64,000 nucleotides of DNA from Aurantibacter_A sp039941195. Lineage in GTDB: Bacteria > Bacteroidota > Bacteroidia > Flavobacteriales > Flavobacteriaceae. Below, one piece after another: positions 36,429-46,155 of this stretch (positions are counted from its first letter, which is position 1; each line of letters starts with the position of its first letter). The position numbers and the translations under genes are program-made. The notes beneath the pieces are model-generated. The model was not told where the DNA came from and did not search any database. It saw only the letters and a program-made list of their open reading frames with translations. The stretch covers positions 150,796-214,795 of the forward strand of contig NZ_JBDVFA010000085.1 of the NCBI RefSeq assembly GCF_039941195.1. The letters are read 5' to 3'.

Positions 36429-37007
36429 TTAAAACAATTGGTTAGCATTTGCGGCAAATAATTTTACAGCAATGGCCAATAAGATAACACCAAATACTTT
36501 TCTGATAATATTTAGGCCGTTTGAACCTAAAACACGTTCTATCCGTCCTGAGGATTTAAGAACAATAAATACAAAAATAATATTTACAAAAATAGCTACA
36601 ATAATATTCTCTACTCTATATTCTGCTCGTAATGAAAGTAATGCAGTTAAGGTTCCTGCACCTGCAATTAACGGGAACGCTATAGGCACGATAGATGCAC
36701 TTTCTGGTTCATCTTCTTTATATAATGATATACCTAAAATCATTTCTAATGCAAGAAAAAACAGAATTAAGGAACCAGCCACAGCAAAAGAGTAAACATC
36801 AATACCTATTAATTTCAATATTTTCTCCCCAACAAAAAGAAAGGCAATCATAATAATCAACGAAACAATCGATGCTTTTTCAGACTGTATATGTCCTACT
36901 TTTTTACGTAAGCCAATAATAATTGGAATACTACCTAAAATATCAATTACAGCAAATAAGACCATAGTGGCTGTAGCAATTTCTCGAAAATTGAATTGAA
37001 TATCCAT
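36429..37007 (-). CDS. MarC-family integral membrane protein
   Basis: 192 residues with six predicted transmembrane helices. The MarC-type start (FREIATATMVLFAVIDILGSIPIIIGL) and the central IVPIAFPLIAGAGTLTALLSL are characteristic. The function of the family is not established, despite the name. It is transcribed with the following 67-residue membrane protein. Confidence 0.9.
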   Translation of the reverse strand: MDIQFNFREIATATMVLFAVIDILGSIPIIIGLRKKVGHIQSEKASIVSLIIMIAFLFVGEKILKLIGIDVYSFAVAGSLILFFLALEMILGISLYKEDEPESASIVPIAFPLIAGAGTLTALLSLRAEYRVENIIVAIFVNIIFVFIVLKSSGRIERVLGSNGLNIIRKVFGVILLAIAVKLFAANANQLF

Positions 37008-37124
37008 ATCTTAAAATTTTTTGCAAAAGTACATTTAATTAAACCCAAAGAAAGCATACATATATAATTAATTTGTCTACGATATCCGCTTTAAAAAGTA
37101 TCTTTGATATTTTAAATTAGAAGT

Positions 37125-37694
37125 ATGTTCCAGGTAGGAAAAACCATTGTTTCGGAAGAGATATTAGAACAAGATTTCGTTTGTAACCTAAGCGCTTGTA
37201 AGGGTGCATGTTGTATTGATGGTAATGCTGGAGCTCCTTTAGATGATAAGGAAACCGAAATTCTAGTAGATATTTATTCGAAGGTGAAACCTTTTCTAAG
37301 ACCTGAAGGTGTTGCAGCAATAGAGGAGCAAGGTGCCTTTATAAAAGGAGAAGATGGTGAATGGGAAACTCCTTTAGTAAATGAAAGCGAATGTGCTTAT
37401 GTGATTTTTGATAATGCGAACATCACCAAATGCGGAATAGAAGAAGCATATAATCAGGGAGCCATTGCTTGGAAAAAACCTGTTTCTTGTCATATGTACC
37501 CAGTTCGTGTTCGTGAGTATACTGAGCTAACAGCAGTTAATTACCATAAGTGGGAAATCTGCGACCCTGCCTGTGCTTTGGGAGCTGAATTAAAAGTGCC
37601 GATTTACAAATTTGTAAAAGAGGCTTTAATTCGAAAATTTGGTCAAGAATGGTACGATGAAATAGAAAAAGTGGCTGAAGAATTGAACTTATAA
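37125..37694 (+). CDS. DUF3109-family cysteine-rich protein
   Basis: 189 residues. The N-terminal VCNLSACKGACCIDGNAGAPL motif and later single cysteines (ECAY, KCGI, SCHMYPVR, CDPACALG) make up the DUF3109 / YkgJ-related zinc or iron-sulfur cluster pattern. The function is unknown. It appears monocistronic and converges on the sensor kinase gene. Confidence 0.9.
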   Translation: MFQVGKTIVSEEILEQDFVCNLSACKGACCIDGNAGAPLDDKETEILVDIYSKVKPFLRPEGVAAIEEQGAFIKGEDGEWETPLVNESECAYVIFDNANITKCGIEEAYNQGAIAWKKPVSCHMYPVRVREYTELTAVNYHKWEICDPACALGAELKVPIYKFVKEALIRKFGQEWYDEIEKVAEELNL

Positions 37695-37714
37695 GAGACT
37701 AAAAATTGCTCTAA

Positions 37715-39640
37715 TTACGAGGTAGGTATGTGTAAAATTACTTTCGTTCCTGAAGGAATTCCATCATCATCATAAAGGTCAATAATTTCAATATCAAAAG
37801 AATTTTGAAAATCCCTAGAAAAATTGGCCAGCCTTTCTTTGGTAATATCTATTCCCACAGATTTTCGTTTTAAAACTTTACTTTGCTTTATTTTCTCTGC
37901 AGCTTCACGTCCAATGCCATTATCAGTAATAGCAATATTTATATACATTTTTTCTCTACTAATATGGAGCGTTATATTTTTTTCACCTTCTTTGGGCGAC
38001 AGTCCATGCCAAAGTGCATTTTCCAAAAATGGTTGTAATATTAATGAGGGTATTTTAATTACATGCGGGTCTACGTCATTATCAATTGTTATGACAAAAT
38101 TTATTTCATTCGAGAATCGAATATTTTCAATATTCATATATAACTCAACAGTTTCTAACTCTTCAGCTAATGGAATTTCTTTTACCGATGACGATTCTAA
38201 TATTTTACGAACTAATTTGGAAAATTTGTTTAAGTAGTATACCGCATTCTTTTGTTCATTATTAATAATATATAGTTTAATGGAATTTAAAGAATTGAAT
38301 AAAAAGTGCGGATTCATTTGACTGCGGAGCATGCTTTGTTCTAAGGTAAGCACCTTCTTCTCATTGTTTAATTGGTATTGACGATATAGTATATAAAAAA
38401 TGCCAGCTAATAGTGCCAAGGCTATGCCGCTTATTAGTAGAACAGTTTTGTTTTTTTTAAGTTCTAGTTTAACAAGTTCGTTTTCTTGTGCAAGTATTTG
38501 TATTTGGGTATTCTTTTTTTCTGAATCGTAACGGGTAATTACGTCTGTAACGTAACGCAAATTACGATCGTTTGAAATTTCTTCGTCATATTTTTTATAA
38601 TGTCTGTAGTAGTCTAGCGCTTTTTCAAAATCACCTTTATGCACCCATAAAGTGGACAGGTAAGCATATGCTTCAGACATTGCAGTTGGTATGTTATGTT
38701 TTTGTGCTAACTCTAAACTGTTTAATAAAATTGTACGTGCTTCATCATATCGTTTTAACTCAATTAATGTCCAGCCGATATTAATTTGTAATGCGGTAAG
38801 TATTTCCATATCACCTAGCTTTTTAGCTGAGCTTACTAGGGAATTTAGTAGGTTTAAACCTTTTTGAGCTTTACCTTGATGCACATAGACATGAGCAATG
38901 CTATACTTGCAAATAATCCTACCTCTTTCAGAATCGATTTCTTCATTATAATCAAGTGAAGTTAGGTGGTTTTCAAGAGCTTGTTCTAAGTTGCCCTGCG
39001 CTTCATAACACTCCCCTATATTTTGATGATTTATTGCTAAGCCTAGTTTATTGCCTAACTCTTTATCTAAAATTAAAGATTTTTGAAAGTTTTTAATAGC
39101 GATATCGTATTGGTCTAATTTTCTATAAATGTTCCCAATATTATTTAGTGAAACATTGATGCTTCGTTTAATACCAATAGAGGGTTCTTTTACAGATTCT
39201 GCCAATTCTAAGGCCTCTTGGCTATAGTCCAATGCCGATTTAATAGCATCAGTTCTACGAAAAACCACACTCTGCATGTTTAGGCTAAATACTTTAAATT
39301 CTAAACTATTTGCCTCAGTGGCAGCTTCTAAGGCTTGTCGGTGCAATGCCAACGCTTTCGAATATTCCGATAAATTTCGATACCTCCTGCCAATATGGTT
39401 TAAGGCATATGCCTGTCCAATTAAGTAATTTTCTTTAACCGATGTTGCCGCTAAATAACGCATGAGAACGGTATCTTTCTGATAAGAACCAATAATGTCT
39501 TCTAAATCGAGATAAGTTGTAGGTTTTACAGAAAGAACGCTGTCCACTGCTTTTTGAAACGCTGCAGGAACATTTTGCGCATGCCCATTTAAATTAATAA
39601 ACAAGAGCAAAAGAAGAGATATTTTTTTAAGTGGGAACAT
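37715..39640 (-). CDS. TPR-containing LytS-like sensor histidine kinase
   Basis: 641 residues from the ATG at 39640 (MFPLKKISLLLLLFINLNGHAQ, signal peptide). Upstream ATGs to 39688 would place charged residues before the signal. Residues 40-370 hold about seven tetratricopeptide repeats in the periplasm. One membrane helix (TVLLISGIALALLAGIFYILY) follows, then the His_kinase domain with His445 in QMNPHFLFNSLNS and ATPase motifs LILQPFLENALWHG and ITDNGIGREA. It pairs with the LytTR regulator upstream. Confidence 0.93.
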   Translation of the reverse strand: MFPLKKISLLLLLFINLNGHAQNVPAAFQKAVDSVLSVKPTTYLDLEDIIGSYQKDTVLMRYLAATSVKENYLIGQAYALNHIGRRYRNLSEYSKALALHRQALEAATEANSLEFKVFSLNMQSVVFRRTDAIKSALDYSQEALELAESVKEPSIGIKRSINVSLNNIGNIYRKLDQYDIAIKNFQKSLILDKELGNKLGLAINHQNIGECYEAQGNLEQALENHLTSLDYNEEIDSERGRIICKYSIAHVYVHQGKAQKGLNLLNSLVSSAKKLGDMEILTALQINIGWTLIELKRYDEARTILLNSLELAQKHNIPTAMSEAYAYLSTLWVHKGDFEKALDYYRHYKKYDEEISNDRNLRYVTDVITRYDSEKKNTQIQILAQENELVKLELKKNKTVLLISGIALALLAGIFYILYRQYQLNNEKKVLTLEQSMLRSQMNPHFLFNSLNSIKLYIINNEQKNAVYYLNKFSKLVRKILESSSVKEIPLAEELETVELYMNIENIRFSNEINFVITIDNDVDPHVIKIPSLILQPFLENALWHGLSPKEGEKNITLHISREKMYINIAITDNGIGREAAEKIKQSKVLKRKSVGIDITKERLANFSRDFQNSFDIEIIDLYDDDGIPSGTKVILHIPTS

Positions 39641-39694
39641 TGGATATAATTTTGTTTTTACTGCCATAGGGTATTTCATATAAGCCAATAGCGG

Positions 39695-40429
39695 TTAAAT
39701 CATATCAAGAAAATCAGATTTCTTTTGTCTTGAAACAGGTATTTTATGGTTAGACGTTAAAACAACATAACCGTCAGTTTTAAGAAACTCCTTAATTTTT
39801 TGTAAGTTAATAATGTACGAGTTATGAATTCTAAAAAATGAATCTTTGGGTAATAAATCATTCACTTCTTTTAATTTTTTCGTAAGTACAAGTTTCTGAC
39901 CGTCTGTTAAGTATATAGTGCTATAATTGCCATCAGACTCCGCGTAAAGAATTTCTTCACTATCTAGAAAGAGTAATTTCCCATCTGTATTAAAGGTGAT
40001 TTTTTTGTGGCTCGTGTTAGCGTTGAAATTTACTAAAATGTCTTCTAGTTTTTCAGCAGTATAATTCCTTTTATTGTATTTTTTGATTTTTACAATAGTG
40101 TCTTTTAAGTCATCTGTGTCAATTGGTTTCAATAAATAATCGATAGCTTCATTTTTTAATGCTTTAATTGCATATTGATTATATGCGGTTGTTATTACAA
40201 CTGGGAAGGTTTTGTTTTTTAGCTTTTGTATAAATTGAAAACCATCCATTTTTGGCATCTCAATATCTAAAAAAAGACAATCTGGTGGATTACTCTCCAA
40301 ATAATTAAGCGCTTCATATGGGTCAGTAAACGAAGCGTTAACATCAATTTCATCACTAAAGTTGGTTAGTTCCCAAGAAAGACTTTGCAGTGCCTTTATT
40401 TCATCGTCTACGATTACAGCATTTATCAT
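39695..40429 (-). CDS. LytTR-family response regulator
   Basis: 244 residues. The receiver domain has the phosphorylation site Asp55 in LFLDIEMPKMDG, and Lys in LLKPID. The C-terminal LytTR DNA-binding domain (YAESDGNYSTIYLTDGQ, FFRIHNSYIINLQKIKEF) follows. It is the partner of the TPR kinase just downstream. LytTR-box-like sequences at 40638 and 41553 lie upstream on the other strand and are candidate targets. Confidence 0.94.
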   Translation of the reverse strand: MINAVIVDDEIKALQSLSWELTNFSDEIDVNASFTDPYEALNYLESNPPDCLFLDIEMPKMDGFQFIQKLKNKTFPVVITTAYNQYAIKALKNEAIDYLLKPIDTDDLKDTIVKIKKYNKRNYTAEKLEDILVNFNANTSHKKITFNTDGKLLFLDSEEILYAESDGNYSTIYLTDGQKLVLTKKLKEVNDLLPKDSFFRIHNSYIINLQKIKEFLKTDGYVVLTSNHKIPVSRQKKSDFLDMI

Positions 40430-40637
40430 TTACAATTACTTTATAGAAAGATAAACAAAAATAAAGGTAAGGTTTATCATTTTTTTAAAAGATGTACCAA
40501 TTGAAGAAATAGTAGTATGGTTGGTAGTAAATTACTCTTAATCAGATATAAAGTAGTATTTAACTTACAAAATAAAACTACAAATATTACTTATTTAAAT
40601 TATGGATAACATGTTAAATTTGGTTTCTACCAATTAT

Positions 40638-40661
40638 ACAGTAAAAAGCCCCATTTATACA
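40638..40661 (+). promoter_or_regulatory. LytTR-box-like motif, copy 1
   Basis: ACAGTAAAAAG (40638-40648), 5 nt, TTTATACA (40654-40661). It matches copy 2 at 41553 in 20 of 24 positions. ACAGTAAAA resembles the AgrA half-site ACAGTTAAG, although spacing differs from the classical 12-nt gap between half-sites. It lies 209 bp from the LytTR regulator start and 115 bp before the small secreted ORF. Confidence 0.4.
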
Positions 40662-40775
40662 AATTAATCGACTGTCGGAAAAAGGTTCTTTTAACTTAGT
40701 TCTTGTTAAAAGGATGATTTTGGTCCCTTTATAAATACTTGAAAAAACAAGTTTTAGGAGCTAAATAATGTAGTT

Positions 40776-40916
40776 ATGAAAAAATGCTTTTTTATGTTGG
40801 TAGTGTTCTTGACGGTTTTAGTTATTTCAATTATTTCTGAGAACAATACAATACCAGACACTGAAGATGTGATGGCAATAAACAACACTAAAGATTTTAT
40901 TTATGTTAGGGATTAG
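40776..40916 (+). CDS. Micro-ORF encoding a 46-residue secreted or membrane peptide
   Basis: ATG at 40776, TAG at 40914. The N-terminus MKKCFFMLVVFLTVLVISII is a signal-like hydrophobic helix, followed by a polar tail (NNTIPDTEDVMAIN...) of about 25 residues. An AGGAG lies 11-15 nt upstream of the ATG, a rare strong ribosome-binding site here. No family is recognised. Its position beside a LytS/LytTR system makes a signal peptide role conceivable but unproven. Confidence 0.5.
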   Translation: MKKCFFMLVVFLTVLVISIISENNTIPDTEDVMAINNTKDFIYVRD

Positions 40917-41552
40917 CTTTCTAATGATAAAGGCCTTTAGAATTCAATGAGAAAGAAAATTAAAATAAGTACGTCAAAATATTAAGTTTTTTTAATACTG
41001 GGGTAATGCATTGAATTTTATGTATTTTTGATACTCCCCCGGTACATTTTAAGAAATTAAAGCAGAGTTCCCCGTTCGTAACATTCTGGGAAATTGTGCT
41101 TCAATATTATGGAACTGCCAATCCAACTATGGTACGGTCTAGAATTATATGTTAAGAACATGAATTTGATCAGCTGATGATTGTCGCATTAGGAGCGCTA
41201 AACCAACTTGTTGGTGTAGTGTATGTTTGATATAGGTTTCGGGGGAACTACCTAAATCAGCGCCATATTCGGCATATCGAATAGATACATCAGATTGACC
41301 GTACGGTTTGGCGGTATCATTTATAACTTCCATTGATTAAGATTCGATACACCTTAAACTTTTGCACTTATTTATGGTATAGCTAATTGAATCTCACTTG
41401 AAACACCTTTCAAAAACAGTCTATTTATCTGCTATATGTGAAGGAATTCTGCTAGATAAATAATGTTTTCAGTTGCCGAATAATTATAGTTATTTTAAAT
41501 ATTTCTTTTCCCCTAATTTAACAAATACACTAAGTAATTGATTGTAGCTGGT

Positions 41553-41576
41553 ACAGTAAAAAGTACTGTTTATACA
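41553..41576 (+). promoter_or_regulatory. LytTR-box-like motif, copy 2
   Basis: ACAGTAAAAAG (41553-41563), 5 nt, TTTATACA (41569-41576). Within it ACTGTTTAT fits the published LytTR consensus in 8 of 9 positions. It lies 55 bp upstream of the ECF-type promoter of the next lipoprotein gene, where an activator would bind. Confidence 0.4.
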
Positions 41577-41630
41577 TTTTTCTATTTGTGTGAAAATTTG
41601 TCAATTAATTTTAAAAAACACTCGAAATCG

Positions 41631-41661
41631 TGTTTACTTATTGGAAAAATAAACATTAACC
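41631..41661 (+). promoter_or_regulatory. Candidate ECF-type promoter of the lipoprotein gene at 41680
   Basis: TGTTTACTTAT (41631-41641) and CATTAACC (41654-41661) with the shared 12-nt spacing. It begins 49 nt before the ATG. Confidence 0.5.
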
Positions 41662-41679
41662 AATATAAACTATAAAAAT

Positions 41680-42462
41680 ATGAAAGCAATGAACTATGTA
41701 TTTACAATTGCATTCGTGCTCATAATGAGCTCATGCACTAACGAAAATCCAACCGACGAAGTCTTTTTAGAATCTACTGAGTTTAAAGGGCGAATTATTG
41801 ATAAAAGTATTGAAACGCAAGAAGTGTTTGAGCTCGATTTACATCAATATTACCTTTTAGCACAAATCAATAAATTAGAAGCCGAAAAGAGTGTGTTAGA
41901 GTCTAAGATTGAAAAAGGCAGCAGAAAACTAATACCTACTTGGGAAAGTGTAGTAAAAGAAATTGATTTAAATAATGAAATATTGAGTTCAATTCTTGAA
42001 AATTCTTGTGGTTATTTAAAGTTAAGACAACGAAACATATTAATGCAAGTACGTTCTGGAAACACTAGTTTAAAGAGCGAATTGAACGAATTGAATAAAA
42101 AAGTAGAGGAATGCGAAAGTGGAAAATCACCAATTTATATTGGAGCCGTCGCATTTCGATTAATAAAAGAAGGCGAAGATGCTGTTGGTGGTTGTGGTTT
42201 AGGTAAGCCAGAAATAGAATGTAAACATGTGTTTAATGTAGGTGAATTATTGGTAAATGTTATTAATAATCAAGAAGCGGTACGCCAAGTTGTATTACAA
42301 TCAGAAGAGGGTAAAGTAATTAGTCAGGGAAAACAAATAGGGGCACATAAAACTATAAATGGGGTGAGTCAGTTTAACTTGAAAGCACCTGAACTCGAAA
42401 ATGGAAATTTAATAATTGTAAAGGGTAAATTGAATTATTCAACTAGAGTTGAAATTAGATAG
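41680..42462 (+). CDS. Coiled-coil lipoprotein of unknown function
   Basis: 260 residues. The signal ends in a lipobox at the cysteine of VLIMSSC. Residues about 55-85 and 115-150 are predicted coiled coils (LLAQINKLEAEKSVLESKIEKG and SLKSELNELNKKVEECESG). The C-terminal part looks like a small beta domain (VLQSEEGKVISQGKQIG... NLIIVKGKLNY). No family is recognised. It has its own promoter and terminator and lies upstream of the CHAT protein gene. Confidence 0.75.
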   Translation: MKAMNYVFTIAFVLIMSSCTNENPTDEVFLESTEFKGRIIDKSIETQEVFELDLHQYYLLAQINKLEAEKSVLESKIEKGSRKLIPTWESVVKEIDLNNEILSSILENSCGYLKLRQRNILMQVRSGNTSLKSELNELNKKVEECESGKSPIYIGAVAFRLIKEGEDAVGGCGLGKPEIECKHVFNVGELLVNVINNQEAVRQVVLQSEEGKVISQGKQIGAHKTINGVSQFNLKAPELENGNLIIVKGKLNYSTRVEIR

Positions 42463-42485
42463 AAGTAGTTTAAAATAATAGAATG

Positions 42486-42523
42486 AAAGTCTCTGACAAT
42501 CAACGACAGGGACTTTTGTTTTT
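42486..42523 (+). terminator. Intrinsic terminator after the coiled-coil lipoprotein gene
   Basis: AAAGTCTCTG (42486-42495) pairs with CAGGGACTTT (42507-42516), one G/T pair, followed by a T-rich run to 42523. It isolates the lipoprotein gene from the CHAT gene. Confidence 0.8.
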
Positions 42524-42565
42524 CTATAAATTAGAATTTTTGTAAAATACCATTATAGTTTACAA

Positions 42566-45421
42566 ATGAAATATTTGGTTTTATTATTGGTCATATTTTT
42601 TGCGCAACCAAATATGGTATGTCAAGATAGTTTGTCGAAAGAGCAGTTAATCGAAGAATATTATAGTAAAGGTATTTCACTTCGTACAATAAATAAAGAC
42701 AGTTCTTATTACTACTTTGATTCAGCTTACAATTATTCATTAGAATTATCGAGATATTCAGATGGGATGGAGGTTTTGATATCTGCAATTTTAACTAGTA
42801 CTTATTATTATGATTTAGGAGCATACGAAAGTTATCTAAATAATTTTGAAAATCTTTTAAGCAAAGACGCTGTTAGGGATAATTTGGATGATTTAGAGTA
42901 CTATGATAATAGATTTGCTTTCGATAAAGCAAGTTATTTTTATGATAAAAAAGATTATGAAAACGCAAGTAAATATTTCCAAAGGCTTTATGCAGCTTAT
43001 TCAGAAAAAGACCCATTAAAACTAAGCGGTAATGAATATGGAATGATTGTGCATACTTTAAATTATTTAGGATTAATTTATACCAACACTGATAAATTTG
43101 ATTTGGCCGAGAATTATTTTAACCAATCCATAAGTTTTGTTCATACATATAAAACCACTCAGTCAAAAAGTCTAGAACGGGCCACAATACATCTGTTATC
43201 CAAGTTGTACACTATTACAAATAGGTATGAAGAAGCAAATCTGCACTTACAAAATATATTGGGGGATTATAAAATTCTTTATGTAGATGACAAAGAGTAT
43301 AAGAACAATATTATTGCTATTTATCAAAAACTAGTTGCGAATGCTAGTAAGCAAAATAAATATCAAAAAGCGATTAATTATTTAAAGGAAAGTGAAAATT
43401 ATTTGCTTTCAAATGATTCTTTTCAAAAGCAAAATTTTCTGCTCTATGGGGATTTATATGCTAAGCAAAATCAGGATAAAAAGGCTTTGTTGAGTTATCA
43501 AAAAGCACTTGATGAGTTTTTAATTTATCGCCAAAATAAGCCGCATGAAGATGTCGCAAAGGTCTACGGAAAAATTGCGGAACTACAATTAAAACAAAAG
43601 AAGTATGGTGAAGGTTTAGAATCAATTAAAAAGGGATTTAATTTTTCAGGAAGAAACATCCGGATAGTTCGCAATGATGAGAATCCCGATGCAGAAAGTG
43701 TATTTTCAAAAAACCAATTATTATATCTTTTAGATATTAAACTTCAGCTTTTAATAGGCATGTATAAATCTTCAAAAGATGAAGAATATTTAAAAATAGC
43801 ACTTTCGTTGGAGCGAGATATGCTTTCTACTTTTGACTTGCTAAAAAAGGAATTTGACAGCAAATTAGATAAGCAGTATTTAGCGGAAAAAGTTTATCCT
43901 GTATTTGAAAGAATGCTAGATGTGGTCTATTTGGCATATGAAAAGAACCACTCAGAAGTGCTTCTGGAATTAGCTATAAATATTAGTGAGAAAGGTAAAG
44001 ATTTTCTCCTTTTGGAAGCCTTGCGTAGTTCTCAAGCGACAAAATACAGTGAAATACCAAAGGGTGTACTAGATAGGGAAACGCAAATAAGAGCACAAAT
44101 AACCAAATTAGAAAAAGAGATTTTCGATGCGAATGATACTATCGGTAATTTTTCTGATGAGCTTTTTAAGTTAAAACAAGAGTATTATAGTTTTTTAGAC
44201 ACAGTAAAACATAAGTACCCTAAATATCACGATTTAAAGTATCGAGAAACAACTTTAAATTTAAGAACAATTCGAAATCTTGTTTTAGAAAAGAATAGTA
44301 CCTTAATTTCATATACATTATCAAAGGATAATTTATACGTTATTGTTTTAAATAATTCTAAATCAGACTTTTATAAGTTGTCTTTTGATGAAGGTGATAG
44401 AGAATTGGTAAGCGATTTTTATCAACTAATTTCTAAGCCTTCAATGGACCAAGGTGCTGCTGAAGTTTCTGTTTTAGGAGAAACGTTATTCAATAAACTA
44501 CTTCGAAAGCCACTTGAAAATTACGAGAGTGAAAACCTAACTATAATTCCGGATGGAGAACTTCACTATTTACCATTTGATCTCTTACAATGGAAAGATT
44601 CATATTTGTTAGAAACTAAAAATATTGGTTATGGTAATTCAGTTACGTCACTTTTGGAACTTCGCAAAAAGGCTAAATCTAACAAAAATCGTGTTTTAGC
44701 TTTTGCACCAAGTTTTGATGATGCTACAGCGTTTCAAAGTAGTCGACAATTCGGAAAATTGCTTTATAATGATGATGAGGTTTCAAAAATAAGTGCGTTT
44801 TATGAAACTAAGGCGGTTATAGATGATAAGGCTTCGTTAGCAGCTTTTAAAGCGAATTCAGAGAATTTTAATATTATTCATTTAGCAACACATGCTTCTG
44901 CCAATGATGCTTATCCAGATTATTCCTATCTCGCTTTTAGTCAACAAAACGACAGTACAGCTAGCAATATTCTTTATATAAAAGACCTCTACAATACTTC
45001 ATTAAATGCTGATATGATAACTTTAAGTGCTTGCCAAACAGGTATTGGAAAATTGCAAAAAGGACAGGGCATGTTAAGTCTCTCAAAAGGCTTTTATTAT
45101 GCCGGAGCAAAATCGTTAGTTAATACATTGTGGAAAATTAATGACAAGAGTAGCGTAAAATTAATGGAGTATTTTTACGAAGAATTAAGTGAGGGAAAAT
45201 CGAAATCTAAGGCCTTGCAAAATGCTAAATTAAAATACCTCCAGACTACAGAAGACAATTTATTGAGACACCCTTATTATTGGTCAGCATTTGTGGTTTC
45301 TGGAGATATAACTCCGCTAACCACAAATTATTTATGGTGGTATGTTGTTTCCGGTATTATATTAATAATTGTATTTTTAGGTGTTATTTATTTTAAACGA
45401 AAAGCTTCTCTATTTCGATAA
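42566..45421 (+). CDS. TPR-CHAT caspase-like protein with signal peptide and C-terminal anchor
   Basis: 951 residues. An N-terminal signal (MKYLVLLLVIFFAQPNMVCQ) precedes about eight tetratricopeptide repeats (residues 60-370) and a helical linker. A CHAT domain occupies about 630-910, with the caspase-like dyad His776 in IIHLATHA and Cys823 in LSACQTG, plus GMLSLSKGFYYAGAKSLVNTLWKI and HPYYWSAFVVSGD. A final helix (YVVSGIILIIVFLGVIYF) and basic tail anchor it. The predicted topology puts TPR and CHAT in the periplasm. It converges, 5 nt apart, on an anti-sigma-like gene followed by an ECF sigma gene. The protease substrate is unknown. Confidence 0.9.
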   Translation: MKYLVLLLVIFFAQPNMVCQDSLSKEQLIEEYYSKGISLRTINKDSSYYYFDSAYNYSLELSRYSDGMEVLISAILTSTYYYDLGAYESYLNNFENLLSKDAVRDNLDDLEYYDNRFAFDKASYFYDKKDYENASKYFQRLYAAYSEKDPLKLSGNEYGMIVHTLNYLGLIYTNTDKFDLAENYFNQSISFVHTYKTTQSKSLERATIHLLSKLYTITNRYEEANLHLQNILGDYKILYVDDKEYKNNIIAIYQKLVANASKQNKYQKAINYLKESENYLLSNDSFQKQNFLLYGDLYAKQNQDKKALLSYQKALDEFLIYRQNKPHEDVAKVYGKIAELQLKQKKYGEGLESIKKGFNFSGRNIRIVRNDENPDAESVFSKNQLLYLLDIKLQLLIGMYKSSKDEEYLKIALSLERDMLSTFDLLKKEFDSKLDKQYLAEKVYPVFERMLDVVYLAYEKNHSEVLLELAINISEKGKDFLLLEALRSSQATKYSEIPKGVLDRETQIRAQITKLEKEIFDANDTIGNFSDELFKLKQEYYSFLDTVKHKYPKYHDLKYRETTLNLRTIRNLVLEKNSTLISYTLSKDNLYVIVLNNSKSDFYKLSFDEGDRELVSDFYQLISKPSMDQGAAEVSVLGETLFNKLLRKPLENYESENLTIIPDGELHYLPFDLLQWKDSYLLETKNIGYGNSVTSLLELRKKAKSNKNRVLAFAPSFDDATAFQSSRQFGKLLYNDDEVSKISAFYETKAVIDDKASLAAFKANSENFNIIHLATHASANDAYPDYSYLAFSQQNDSTASNILYIKDLYNTSLNADMITLSACQTGIGKLQKGQGMLSLSKGFYYAGAKSLVNTLWKINDKSSVKLMEYFYEELSEGKSKSKALQNAKLKYLQTTEDNLLRHPYYWSAFVVSGDITPLTTNYLWWYVVSGIILIIVFLGVIYFKRKASLFR

Positions 45422-45426
45422 AACTC

Positions 45427-46155
45427 TCATTCTAACGCTACCAATAATTCTTGAGCAGCACTTAGTTTAAAACTACCCAACGTTATTAGCTTTTGTAATT
45501 CGACTTTGCTTTTTGCTACATCATCTAGCTTTAAATAGGTTAATGCCAGGTACCAATGGGCACGGTCTTTCAGTTCGCCATTTTGTTGAATATAATTATT
45601 GAGTAGTGCAACAGATTCTTCGTGCCTGTTTAATTGCATTAATATAATGGCTTCGTAAAAGTCGATATACGAATCATTGTTTTTTACGTTTAGTTCTTTA
45701 AATAGTTCTAAGGCTTTTGTATAGTCTTCATCCTCATAGGCTGTAAAAGCACGTGTCATTAAATCTTCAATTTGGTTGCCACGTTCAATAGGATGTACAA
45801 CATTTTCATAAGGTGAAAAGTTGCTAATGTATAATTCATTTAAATTGGCTGAACTGTTATTAAAGAAGAAAAACCATGATGTTAGTCCAACTACGAGTGC
45901 AATCGAGGCAGCTGCTAACCAAGGACGCATTAAAATTAGCTTCCCTTTTTTAAATTCTTTTTTTGTATTTAAGGTAGCGAACATATCTTTTAGCTCTTGT
46001 CGCTCTTCTATTTTAAGTGATATTTTTAATTCTTCTTCAAACTTTAAATCAGATGCAAATTCTGAATCGGTGTTCAGTAAATGTGTAACCTCTTCCAATT
46101 GACTTTCGGAGAGGGAACCTTCGATATATCCGTTAATCAATTCTTCTTTATCCAT
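45427..46155 (-). CDS. One-pass anti-sigma-like protein with periplasmic TPR domain
   Basis: 242 residues. The N-terminal 75 residues (EELINGYIEGSLSESQLEEVTHLLNTD...) resemble the cytosolic zinc-less anti-sigma segment that follows many Bacteroidota ECF genes. One membrane helix (WLAAASIALVVGLTSWFFFF, about 80-100) follows. The C-terminal 120 residues are TPR-like (AFTAYEDEDYTKALELFKEL, AHWYLALTYLKLDDVAKSKVEL) and should face the periplasm. It overlaps the sigma gene by 8 nt. Anti-sigma function is inferred from position and topology. Confidence 0.78.
   Translation of the reverse strand: MDKEELINGYIEGSLSESQLEEVTHLLNTDSEFASDLKFEEELKISLKIEERQELKDMFATLNTKKEFKKGKLILMRPWLAAASIALVVGLTSWFFFFNNSSANLNELYISNFSPYENVVHPIERGNQIEDLMTRAFTAYEDEDYTKALELFKELNVKNNDSYIDFYEAIILMQLNRHEESVALLNNYIQQNGELKDRAHWYLALTYLKLDDVAKSKVELQKLITLGSFKLSAAQELLVALE

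Larger units (their letters stand above)
40430..41679. other. 1.25-kb region with one small ORF and regulatory repeats
   Basis: This gap holds a 46-codon secreted micro-ORF (40776-40916), two copies of a 24-nt motif (40638, 41553), and the candidate ECF-type promoter at 41631. A stretch near 41030-41110 contains a GTTCCCC word shared with 60538. A 62-codon minus-strand frame at 41145-41333 is not supported as a gene. The rest is AT-rich with nothing recognisable. Confidence 0.5.

Noticed and set aside
41145..41333. 62-codon minus-strand frame in the 1.25-kb gap
   Set aside because: No signal peptide, motif or family match, no promoter or coupling to a neighbour, and the region looks noncoding; at best a decayed gene fragment.
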